From an uncultured Opitutales bacterium (GTDB lineage: Bacteria; Verrucomicrobiota; Verrucomicrobiia; Opitutales; Intestinicryptomonadaceae), in assembly GCA_944389315.1 (NCBI GenBank), contig CALXLX010000039.1, positions 1-56,407 of the forward strand: 56,407 bases of DNA. The letters are read 5' to 3'. Every line of letters begins with the position of its first letter. Position 1 is the stretch's first letter. This document shows positions 27,500 to 34,923 of this stretch, piece by piece. Made by a program: the position numbers and the translations under genes. The notes under the pieces were generated by a model. That model ran no database searches. It saw only the letters and a list, made by a program, of their open reading frames with translations, and had not been told where the DNA came from.

Positions 27500-28951
27500 T
27501 TAAAAATTTCTGTACGGCATGGTGCCGTGCTCGTTTATCTTGTCGAAATGCCCGAATTTTTTGTGGTAATACTCCGCGGGCATGAACTCGTCGCCTATGC
27601 GCTTAAGCTCGCTTTTTAAAAGCTCGGCCATCTTTCTTTCCGTCTCGGCGTACGCGGGGTTGCCTGCAAGATTGTTCATCTCATAGATGTCATTATTCCT
27701 GTCAAAAAGAAATTTCCTGCCGTTTAGAAGCTCTGTATAGGAGAAGTCCTTCGTGCGGATCTGCCTGTACGGGCCCGGATTCTTCAGGGCGTAGTCAAAC
27801 GGGGCGAGCCCCTGCACGAGCGCGCAGCCGTCCTCCGAGGTGTCCAGACCAAGGGCGCTCTTTGAGAAATCTCTGCCCTTGTTCATCAAGGGCGCCGGCT
27901 TTAACCCGGCAAGCGTTATTATTGTGGATGTTAAATCCGGAGTATTTACAGGCTTGAGGGTTCTTCCCTTTGCCTTGCCTGTGTATATAAGAAGGGGAAC
28001 CGTCGCGGACTCGTTCCAGAAAGTATGCTTCCAGCGAATGGGGCAGGCGTGGGATAGCATCATCTCCCCGTGGTCTGAAGTGAATACTATTATGGTGTTT
28101 TTTATAAGGCCGTTATTCTTGAGAGATTCCATAATTTTGCCCACGCAGTCGTCGAGGACCGATATGTGCGCGTAGTAGCCCTGCAATTCCTTGTAGTCGG
28201 CCTGCTTGGGCTTCCCGCTTACATTGGGGGGAAACTTCAGCGTCTCTATGGGATACTTGTCCTTATAACTGTCGAGCGCTGTAAGGTGGGGGAAATGCGG
28301 AATGCCGTATGAGACCATGAGAAAGAACGGTTTCTCGCCGCCGGAGCCCATTTTTGAAGCTTTTTTGTCCATGTATTTAATGGCGTCCCCGGTCTGTGCG
28401 AAAGCGTCGAAACCGTCCCAGGTTTTTATGGAGGGGTCGTCGTTGTCGTAGTAGTTTGAATTGGAATAGTCGTGGGTGCATTCAAGAACTTTGAAATATT
28501 CAAATCCGCGCCGCCCCTCTTTGGGTATGTAGTTCTTCCTTCCGCCGCCGTTGATATGCCATTTGCCGATATAGGCGGTGTCGTATCCGGCATCGCGGAA
28601 TACGGCGCCTATGGAAGGGGCGCCGTAGGGCAGGCGCACATCGTTGAAGTATACGCCGTTGTCCGACGGATACTGCCCCGTCATGAAAGACGCGCGGTAG
28701 GGCGTGCATACGGGATTGACGCTCACGGCGTTTGCAAAGTTTACTGAGATCTTCTCGAGCGAATCTATGTTCGGGGTTTTAACCTCCTCGAGATTTGCAT
28801 ACCCGAGGGAATTTGCCCGCAGCTGGTCGGCAAGAATGACAAGCACATTGGGCCTCGACCCGCCGCCCGCATCAGAAGCCGAATCTGCTTTGGCTGTATG
28901 CGCCGATAAATATGCGGACATTATAACCAATATGAGGAAGAATTTTTTCAT
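27500..28951 (-). CDS. Secreted sulfatase (formylglycine type)
   Basis: The 483-residue protein has a signal peptide (residues 1-22), so it acts in the periplasm or outside. The alkaline phosphatase-superfamily core begins at RPNVLVILADQLRAN with the metal-binding Asp-Gln at 42-43. The formylglycine motif is CTPYR, Cys82, which a formylglycine-generating enzyme must modify. The later metal site FTSDHGEMM and a conserved Lys in WKHTFWNESATVPLLIY are present. It would cleave sulfate esters, perhaps from host or plant/algal glycans; the substrate cannot be named. The start at 28951 is chosen because it begins the signal peptide; the frame extends to 28996. It is a lone gene. Confidence 0.9.
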   Translation of the reverse strand: MKKFFLILVIMSAYLSAHTAKADSASDAGGGSRPNVLVILADQLRANSLGYANLEEVKTPNIDSLEKISVNFANAVSVNPVCTPYRASFMTGQYPSDNGVYFNDVRLPYGAPSIGAVFRDAGYDTAYIGKWHINGGGRKNYIPKEGRRGFEYFKVLECTHDYSNSNYYDNDDPSIKTWDGFDAFAQTGDAIKYMDKKASKMGSGGEKPFFLMVSYGIPHFPHLTALDSYKDKYPIETLKFPPNVSGKPKQADYKELQGYYAHISVLDDCVGKIMESLKNNGLIKNTIIVFTSDHGEMMLSHACPIRWKHTFWNESATVPLLIYTGKAKGRTLKPVNTPDLTSTIITLAGLKPAPLMNKGRDFSKSALGLDTSEDGCALVQGLAPFDYALKNPGPYRQIRTKDFSYTELLNGRKFLFDRNNDIYEMNNLAGNPAYAETERKMAELLKSELKRIGDEFMPAEYYHKKFGHFDKINEHGTMPYRNF

Positions 28952-29141
28952 AAGCGCATCTTTCATTGTACGCCGCAAACGGCATGCCCATAGCATTTTT
29001 TATTGTTCGTATTTGTTTGCAACCGAAAAAAAACATTAGGAGCGCGAAAAACATGCGCGTGTAAAACTCGTTAGGGGTTGGAAATTTTGCTGCGGCCCGT
29101 GGAAGATTCATATCCTTGTAGGCGCGCGGAAAATCTGGCGC

Positions 29142-29170
29142 AAAAAAAAGCCCCTTTGAAAAAGGGGCTT
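29142..29170 (-). terminator. Terminator of the HU-like gene
   Basis: On the minus strand a 10-bp stem (AAGCCCCTTT / AAAGGGGCTT) with a 3-base loop is followed by eight T residues, 24 bases past the stop of the HU-like gene. Confidence 0.9.
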
Positions 29171-29193
29171 CTTTCTGTTTCTTATCGAAAAAA

Positions 29194-29475
29194 TTACTTC
29201 GCGACAGCCTTCTTGAAGTCGGCGCCGGGTTTGAACTTAACAACGTTGGCGGCCTTGATGGTTATCTTGGTCTTAGTGCGGGGATTGATGCCCGCATGAG
29301 CCTTCCTCTTGGTTACGGAGAAGGTGCCAAAGCCGATGAGCTGAAGCTTCTTGTGCTTCTTGACGCCCGCCTTGATAGCGGTGGTCACAGCTGCCAGAGC
29401 GCGCTCAGCGCAAGCCTTAGTAGCTTCTTTGCCGAGGAGTTTCTGAATTTCAACGATGAGGTCTGCTTTATTCAT
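29194..29475 (-). CDS. HU/IHF family DNA-binding protein
   Basis: The 93-residue nucleoid protein has the full HU fold: N-terminal helices (NKADLIVEIQKLLGKEA), the QLIGFGTFSVTKRKAH strand block, the DNA-clamping arm GINPRTKTKITIKAANVVKFKPG with the Pro that intercalates in HU, and a terminal helix. It bends and compacts DNA as a dimer. Length equals that of E. coli HU within three residues. It has its own terminator and a long upstream region. It borders the phage-like terminase module, which is transcribed in the same direction; there is no evidence that the two work together. Confidence 0.95.
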   Translation of the reverse strand: MNKADLIVEIQKLLGKEATKACAERALAAVTTAIKAGVKKHKKLQLIGFGTFSVTKRKAHAGINPRTKTKITIKAANVVKFKPGADFKKAVAK

Positions 29476-29969
29476 ATTTTTGTATGTTGTTTTAGTTTAG
29501 TGTGAAAAATTGTTTTACTAACTGCTTGCAATGCTGATGCCTTATCGCTTTTGCGTCAACTAAAAAATGCGTATTTTTAAGCCATTTTAAGTGAAAAAAA
29601 GACGGAGAATGTCCAAACAAAAGCCCCGGTGAAGCCTGTTTTAGCCGCCGCAGAAAATCGAGCGCGCATATTTTTTCCGGAAACGCGCGGAGAAAAGGGC
29701 CGTTTGCCTCCGGATAAAATTTGCACGTTTGAGTCATTTTAAAGCGCCGCTCCGCCTTTCCCCCGCGGGGTGGGGGAATTAAAAAGCAACGGCTGTTAAA
29801 ATTTGGGCGCTCGTCTGTGAGAAGATAAAAGATATTGTTCACAAGAAATCTCGATATTCATGCCGTCGGGAAGATATGCGCTTTTTTTTCGAAAGACATA
29901 CTCGGAGTTTCCCGGAGAAATGCGGGCGGGCAGTATTCCATGCATGGCGGCCGCGGGCTCTGCCACGCC
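29476..29969. other. Non-coding stretch past the terminase gene
   Basis: These 494 bases lie between the end of the large terminase gene and the HU-like gene start. A Mu-like phage would have the portal gene here, but the short minus-strand frames show no portal-like sequence. The HU promoter must lie near the left end; TTGACG on the minus strand at 29554-29559 is a possible -35 box. A CCCCCGCGGGG-type palindromic patch occurs near 29760. Confidence 0.5.
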
Positions 29970-31361
29970 TTACCAGACGAGATTTTTGACGAGCTGAATT
30001 TTTGCATCTCGCTGTGCGCCTTTTGCGGCGTGGTTTGCCAGGGCGAGCGCCCAGAACCTGTCTGAATGCCCGTTGGCCCCGCGGTCGGCGGAAAAGCGCG
30101 CGCCGCCCCCCGAAAAGCCCGAGCGCCTGATTGCGCCTATGTCCGCCCTGACTGCGGGAATGTCGGGTATCCTTATCCTGCAATCCTCAAAAGCGCTCTT
30201 TAGCGGATAGGCCAAGGCCTCCTTTGCGGCTGCTGTAAAACTTACGCCTTCCACCCTAACACCCCCGAAACGCTGCGCCGCGCGCTCTGCGAACTGGCGG
30301 CCCAAGCCGCTTTGGTCTATGCATGCCCTGCGCAAGTTGGGGTTTTCCAAATATGCGTACAAAACGGCCTCCTGGGAGGAAAATGTAGTGTTCTTAAACT
30401 CGTCTATGCGCCGCGTGTAGAGGGTGTCTCCGAGCTTTTCGAGAATCCAAAATACACTAAGGTCGTTGGTTCTGCCTACGTCTACTCCCATGTAGTAGGC
30501 TTTGTCCGCGGAGCGGAAATCGTCGTCGAGAGCAGTGTTCCAAACTTCTCCGTCCTTGTAGAGGCACTTCTCGAGCATGTCGGGCGGAATGAACCTGCCG
30601 GAGGCGTCGAGTGGCTGGCACATGTATTCCTGCATGAAACTTTCCATATCGGGGCAGGAGTCTTTTACGCTGTCGAAATAGGCGGCCTCGTCCAGGTCCA
30701 ACAGGGGGCTATCTGGCGGCAGGGAGGCTTTTATCTTCGCCAGAAGCCCCTGCTCCAGGGCGTCCTGCAGGGTTACCCTATGCAGGGATATTCCTTTGGG
30801 ATTGCCGCCGTGGCGCGCCTCAAGGACAAGCTCGTTGAAAAAATTGTCCGCGCCCCTATGGGTTGATACTATCTCCAAACTGCCTCCCCAAGTTATGCCA
30901 GGAAAGGCTATGGCGTAGAGCTTGCGCGGATCAGGGTGGAGGGCGAACTCGTCCAGAAGCCTGCTGCCGCGCTTTCCGGCCTGGGCGTCAGGGTTTGAAG
31001 ACAGGCTGACTATGCGCCCTCCGCCGGCAAAAGACAAGTCGCCCGCTCCGCCGGCGCCTGCGGCCGCGGGCGAAAAATTGTATTTTAGCTTGCTGGCCGA
31101 ACATAGTACGGAGGCAAATTTTCGGCAGTCGTCCATAAAGAGCTTCGCCTGGAGCTCGTCGCGGCTGCTTACCCAGGAGTCCAGCGTTTTTGCGCCGGCG
31201 CTTCGCGCGCAGTGCCTGCGCACCATAGCGTAGGCGCAGCACCAGCTTAGGCCTATCTGGCGCGATTTCTCCATGAGCTTTATGCGCGAATTGTCGAGTA
31301 TCCACCTCCTCTGGTAGGGCAGAAAAAAGCCGCAGGAAGGCTCGTTTGCGGGGGTGTCCAT
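29970..31361 (-). CDS. Mu gp28-like phage large terminase subunit
   Basis: This 463-residue protein resembles the large terminase of Mu-like phages, the motor and nuclease that packages DNA into heads. The ATPase part has the atypical Walker A region EKSRQIGLSW (31-40), Walker B LLDEF (135-139) and the coupling motif VSTHRG (165-170). The RNase H-like nuclease part has all three expected acidic residues: Asp294 in MGVDVGRTND, Asp349 in CIDQSGLG and Asp434 in HSDRFWALALA. The gene is intact and starts three bases after the small-subunit gene. No portal or capsid gene follows, so it is either a remnant or a domesticated module. Base composition looks like the host's. Confidence 0.85.
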   Translation of the reverse strand: MDTPANEPSCGFFLPYQRRWILDNSRIKLMEKSRQIGLSWCCAYAMVRRHCARSAGAKTLDSWVSSRDELQAKLFMDDCRKFASVLCSASKLKYNFSPAAAGAGGAGDLSFAGGGRIVSLSSNPDAQAGKRGSRLLDEFALHPDPRKLYAIAFPGITWGGSLEIVSTHRGADNFFNELVLEARHGGNPKGISLHRVTLQDALEQGLLAKIKASLPPDSPLLDLDEAAYFDSVKDSCPDMESFMQEYMCQPLDASGRFIPPDMLEKCLYKDGEVWNTALDDDFRSADKAYYMGVDVGRTNDLSVFWILEKLGDTLYTRRIDEFKNTTFSSQEAVLYAYLENPNLRRACIDQSGLGRQFAERAAQRFGGVRVEGVSFTAAAKEALAYPLKSAFEDCRIRIPDIPAVRADIGAIRRSGFSGGGARFSADRGANGHSDRFWALALANHAAKGAQRDAKIQLVKNLVW

Positions 31362-31364
31362 TAT

Positions 31365-31709
31365 TTATAGAAGTTTAAGCTCGTCCTCGAGCTCGCCGAG
31401 CTCCTCGGGTGTAAGGGCGCGCGGCGTCTGCTGGCCCGTGTCTGCTGGGCCGGTATACGGCGACTTTCTCAGCGCGTTTTTTGACGAGGCAAGTTTCTGT
31501 ATTATGCCGGCGGCGGTGTTCAAGTCTGCAAGCTCTACGCCGGAGGCCTTCGAGGCGCAAAGCCAGTCGAAAACAGCCTCCCACGCGGCGTCGAGAGCCT
31601 CCTGGCAAATGTCGGAGGCGGAATTTTTTATTATTTCGTCGGCCTTTTTGCGCGCCCGCGAGATTTTGTCTATGTGCTCGGCAAACGCCGACCCTTTTCT
31701 TGCGGCCAT
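31365..31709 (-). CDS. Putative small terminase subunit (gp27-like position)
   Basis: I do not recognise this 114-residue protein by sequence alone. It is mostly helical, with a basic N-terminus (MAARKGSAFAEHIDKISRARKKADEII), a central helical region and an acidic tail ending PEELGELEDELKLL. Its place directly upstream of a gp28-like large terminase, with a three-base gap on both sides, matches the small DNA-recognition subunit in Mu-like phages. The assignment rests on context and general features, not on a clear motif. Confidence 0.5.
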   Translation of the reverse strand: MAARKGSAFAEHIDKISRARKKADEIIKNSASDICQEALDAAWEAVFDWLCASKASGVELADLNTAAGIIQKLASSKNALRKSPYTGPADTGQQTPRALTPEELGELEDELKLL

Positions 31710-31712
31710 TTT

Positions 31713-32048
31713 TCAGAATCCCGATTCGGCGAGGAAGTCCAGACCCTTTGCGCTTATTTTATAGCGTTTCTCGGAGGGGGAAATTTCAGAGCGGATTTGC
31801 GAGATGAAGTTTTTCTCGGCCAGGTATTCGCAGTCGGCGCAGAGTTCGGACTCCGACGGATAGGGGTGCATGGAGGCCAGTTTTAGGCCGTCCATAAGCG
31901 TCTGGAGCGGCAGCGCCGCGGGGTAGGCCGCCTGAAGCTGCAGCAGTATGGCAGTGCGTCTCAAAAGTTTTTTGCTTAGTGTCATGTCGGTTGTTTTTGT
32001 TTTTTTCTCGGCGCGCATGTGCGCGCGTTTTTGGCAAAATACGCGCAT
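31713..32048 (-). CDS. Winged-helix phage-type protein
   Basis: The 111-residue protein ends in a winged-helix-like domain: helices (LSKKLLRRTAILLQLQAAYP, LPLQTLMDGLKLA), a recognition-helix region (SESELCADCEYLAEKNFI) and a wing ending in KRYKISAKGLDFLA. It resembles the small winged-helix proteins found just upstream of the terminase genes in Mu-like phages (from memory the VpaChn25_0724 type). The start at 32048 has an excellent site, GGGAG six bases upstream; the ATG at 31985 would give 90 residues without the basic N-terminal extension. It is first of the three packaging-like genes and may regulate them or itself through nearby repeats. Confidence 0.65.
   Translation of the reverse strand: MRVFCQKRAHMRAEKKTKTTDMTLSKKLLRRTAILLQLQAAYPAALPLQTLMDGLKLASMHPYPSESELCADCEYLAEKNFISQIRSEISPSEKRYKISAKGLDFLAESGF
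32011..32026. repeat. Perfect inverted repeat near the winged-helix gene start
   Basis: GCGCGCA-TG-TGCGCGC is a perfect inverted repeat with 7-bp arms. It lies between the two possible start codons of the winged-helix gene (32048 and 31985). If the downstream ATG is used, it falls in the leader like an operator. Confidence 0.6.
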
Positions 32049-32068
32049 TTTTGCTCCCTTAAAAACCA

Positions 32069-32095
32069 ACTTTTGGAACTTTTGATACTTTTGAG
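32069..32095. repeat. Three tandem 9-bp repeats upstream of the winged-helix gene
   Basis: ACTTTTGGA, ACTTTTGAT and ACTTTTGAG stand directly head to tail, with CTTTTT following. They lie 21-47 bases upstream of the favoured start of the winged-helix gene, a typical place for an operator or iteron-like binding site. Confidence 0.75.
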
Positions 32096-32203
32096 CTTTT
32101 TCTGCGCGGCGGAGAGTCTATATATCGAGTTGACTCGGGCGCGGAAATAGGCATCATACGCATACTCGGAACTTGAAAAACACCCCCATATAAATTCTCG
32201 AAC

Positions 32204-32845
32204 ATGAAAATATACGATTTCCAACTTGGGCCGATAGAGACCAACGTCTATGTCATACTGCCGGATTCTGGCACGGGTGCCATAGCTGTCGACGCGGCCG
32301 AAGGCGCCGAGGAGCAGCTGGGGGACTTCCTTAAGAAAAACGGCAGAAGCCTGACGGCGCTGCTTGTAACGCACGCGCATTGGGACCACGTTTGGGACGC
32401 GCGGCGTTTGCGCGATAATTTGGGGGCTAAGATTTACGCCCATGCGGACAGCGCCCCCTTTATGGAGGTTGACGGAGCCCAGGACAAGTACATGTTCGAC
32501 TCGCGCCGCCTTGAAAGCGCGCACATAGACATGCGCCTTTCCGACGGGGATGTCCTGGATATAGACGGGGTAAAGATAAAGTGCCTTTCAGTCCCCGGGC
32601 ACATGGACGGAAGCATGGCCTACGTTCTTGAGGACGAATCTCCCAAGAAGGCGTTTGTCGGAGACCTGCTTTTCGAGGAGGGCGTGGGCAGATGGGATCT
32701 TCCCACGGGAGATTTTTCAAAGCTGGAAAAGTCCATAAGGGAAAAGATATATACTCTCCCCGAGGATACGGTGCTTCTGCCCGGACACGGGCCGTTTACA
32801 ACGGTGGGGCGGGAGAGGAGCTCAAACCCGTATGTCCGTCCGTAA
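32204..32845 (+). CDS. MBL-fold hydrolase, glyoxalase II-like
   Basis: The 213-residue metallo-beta-lactamase-fold hydrolase is typical of the short glyoxalase II-like thioesterase group. The two-metal motif THAHWDH is at residues 56-62, followed by the His in VPGHMDGS, the Asp in FVGDLLFEEGVGRWDLPTG and the last His in LPGHGPFTTVGRERSSNPYV. The closing block is characteristic of this group. Substrate is uncertain: S-lactoylglutathione, another thioester or a persulfide. It is transcribed divergently from the phage-like module and followed after 54 bases by ribD. Confidence 0.88.
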   Translation: MKIYDFQLGPIETNVYVILPDSGTGAIAVDAAEGAEEQLGDFLKKNGRSLTALLVTHAHWDHVWDARRLRDNLGAKIYAHADSAPFMEVDGAQDKYMFDSRRLESAHIDMRLSDGDVLDIDGVKIKCLSVPGHMDGSMAYVLEDESPKKAFVGDLLFEEGVGRWDLPTGDFSKLEKSIREKIYTLPEDTVLLPGHGPFTTVGRERSSNPYVRP

Positions 32846-32899
32846 ACTGCAGGCTGCGGTGCACAGGCGTTATTTTTTTCAACCGGAATTTTTAAAGAC

Positions 32900-34018
32900 G
32901 TGCAGAACAGTATAAAGGAAAAGTTGATGGCAAGGGCGCTTGAATTGGCCAAGCGCGGGTGGGGCGCTACGAATCCCAACCCGATGGTCGGCGCACTTAT
33001 TGTCGATAAGAACGGGGACATAGTGGCGGAGGGGTACCACGCCGCCGACGGAGCGGCGCATGCGGAAGTGGCATGCTTGAAAAATATGCCGCGCCCGGTG
33101 GAGCCAACAGACACGATGTACGTGACTCTCGAGCCGTGCAGCACGAAGGGCCGGACGGGCGCCTGCACCGACGCTCTCATATCCGCAGGGGTAAAAAACG
33201 TGGTCATAGGCGCAACGGATTTCAGCCCCGAACATTCCGGACGCGGAGTGGAGATACTGAAGGCCGCCGGCGTGAATGTGGAAACCGGAGTGCTCGGCAG
33301 AGAATGCGAGGATTTGAACTTTATATTCAACCATGCCGCCAAGACATCAAAGGCTCTCCTTGCGATAAAATACGCCGCTTCAAAAGACGGCAAGATAGCC
33401 CTCGACGACGGAAACAGGGCGCACATAACCGGCAAGGAGGCCATGCACAGCGTGCATGAATGGCGCGCGCTTTTCTCGTCTATAGGCGTGGGGTTCAACA
33501 CGGTAAAGATAGACAATCCCGCGCTTACGGTAAGGCGCGACGGAATACCGCCGTCGTGCAGGCAGCGCCTGATTTTCAGCGCCGAGCTTAACTTCGATTT
33601 CGACATGCTTTCCAAGCGCGTGTTTACGGACGAGTTTGAGGACAAGACCAGGGTTGTCTGCTGCGCGGATTCCCCCGCAGACAAGATGGACTTTCTCAGG
33701 CGTTGCGGCGTTAGGGTAATGCAGCTTTCCGCCCCCTCGGCGGACAGGGCTGCATTCTGGAACGAGCTTAAGGAAAGGCTGTTTTCGGAGGAGAGGATAT
33801 CTTCCATATATGTCGAGGGCGGGGCGATAACGCTATCTTCCATAATAAATTCCCGCTCGGCCGACTACGCTTTCGTGTACCAGAGCCCGAAGGTGTTCGG
33901 CGAGAACGCGCTCGACGCGCTCGACGAGAGGGCCCGCGGCTCGTGGAAGATACGGAACCCAAAATTTGAGCTTCTCGGCCTGGACAAACTCTCGTACGGC
34001 GAGGTGGAGTATCTCTAA
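32900..34018 (+). CDS. ribD: Bifunctional riboflavin deaminase/reductase RibD
   Basis: The 372-residue protein carries out two successive steps of riboflavin synthesis, deaminating and then reducing the pyrimidine product of GTP cyclohydrolase II. The N-terminal deaminase domain has NPMVGALIV, the zinc site HAEVACLKN and LEPCSTKGRTGAC. The C-terminal reductase domain starts near residue 150 with LLAIKYAASKDGKIA and continues with the GVGFNTVKIDNPALTVR block. The GTG at 32900 gives the usual short leader before MARALELAKRG; an ATG at 32927 with a nearby AAGGA site is the alternative. No other rib genes are adjacent. Confidence 0.95.
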   Translation: MQNSIKEKLMARALELAKRGWGATNPNPMVGALIVDKNGDIVAEGYHAADGAAHAEVACLKNMPRPVEPTDTMYVTLEPCSTKGRTGACTDALISAGVKNVVIGATDFSPEHSGRGVEILKAAGVNVETGVLGRECEDLNFIFNHAAKTSKALLAIKYAASKDGKIALDDGNRAHITGKEAMHSVHEWRALFSSIGVGFNTVKIDNPALTVRRDGIPPSCRQRLIFSAELNFDFDMLSKRVFTDEFEDKTRVVCCADSPADKMDFLRRCGVRVMQLSAPSADRAAFWNELKERLFSEERISSIYVEGGAITLSSIINSRSADYAFVYQSPKVFGENALDALDERARGSWKIRNPKFELLGLDKLSYGEVEYL

Positions 34019-34059
34019 AGGCGCCGCCTGTCGGGCGCGGGGAAGTGTTCTTACGGGGT

Positions 34060-34800
34060 ATGGATTCCGGAGAGGTAAAGGAATATTTTGAGAAGCCGGA
34101 AGTCGTGGCGGATTATGCCCGCGCGGCGGAGGAAGTCGGGCTTTGGGAGTCTGAGCGCATTGTCTTTGCGGGGCGGCTCAACCCGTCGGGGGCCCTTTTG
34201 GAGCTCGGCTGCGGGGCGGGACGCATAGCCTTCGGGCTGGAAAAATTGGGCTTCGGAAACATCGTCGCGGGGGACATATCAGCGTCGATGGTCGGCGCCG
34301 CCCGCGCGCTTGCAGTGAAGAACGGCTCTAAGGTGCGCTTCAGGACGCTCGACGCCGTGAAGCTCGATTTCGGCGATGCTTCGTTTGAATCCGCGGTGTT
34401 CGGCTTCAACGGGCTGATGCAAATACCGCTGAGAAAAAACCGCCGCGCGGCCATGAAAGAGGTCTTCAGGGTGCTGGTTCCCGGGGGGAAGTTCGCATTT
34501 ACCACGCACGACAGAAACGCGGAGCGCAACAGTCAGTATTGGGAGATGGAGGCCCGCAGATGGGCGCACTCGGTGCAGTACAAGAAGCTCGACGAGTTCG
34601 GAGACATAGTTTACGACTCGCACGCTGGCAGCGTGTTTATACATTCGCCGTCGGTTGCGGAGGTCGAGGAGGATCTGGCCATAGCGGGTTTTGAGCTGGA
34701 ATTTTGCAGCAGGCGTTCCCAGATAGCCGAGGAGAACGCCGCAGTCTGCGAATTCTCCGACGAGTGCATATTTTGGGTTGCAAACAAACCCTCCGCTTAG
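34060..34800 (+). CDS. Class I SAM-dependent methyltransferase
   Basis: The 246-residue protein has a Rossmann methyltransferase core. Motif I is LLELGCGAGRIAFGLEKLGF, motif II region IVAGDISASMV holds the acidic residue that binds the ribose, and the RVLVPGGKFAFTTHD block is the post-motif III region. The sequence does not show the substrate; it could be a small molecule. The ATG at 34060 is chosen; a GTG five codons earlier is also possible. It follows ribD by 41 bases and may share its transcript. Confidence 0.85.
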   Translation: MDSGEVKEYFEKPEVVADYARAAEEVGLWESERIVFAGRLNPSGALLELGCGAGRIAFGLEKLGFGNIVAGDISASMVGAARALAVKNGSKVRFRTLDAVKLDFGDASFESAVFGFNGLMQIPLRKNRRAAMKEVFRVLVPGGKFAFTTHDRNAERNSQYWEMEARRWAHSVQYKKLDEFGDIVYDSHAGSVFIHSPSVAEVEEDLAIAGFELEFCSRRSQIAEENAAVCEFSDECIFWVANKPSA

Positions 34801-34923
34801 GAATATTTTTCCCGTTTTTTTGACGCGCGTTTCCGCGGCGCTTGCCTTTTGGCCCGTCAGGGCCGATGGCGTTTCAATATGAAACATTTTCCCGGAAAAC
34901 GGCTCTATAAAATAGTCTTTAAT

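Noticed and set aside
29492..29842. A minus-strand frame past the terminase gene, considered as a degraded portal gene
   Set aside because: The translation shows no portal-like pattern and it lies across the likely HU promoter.
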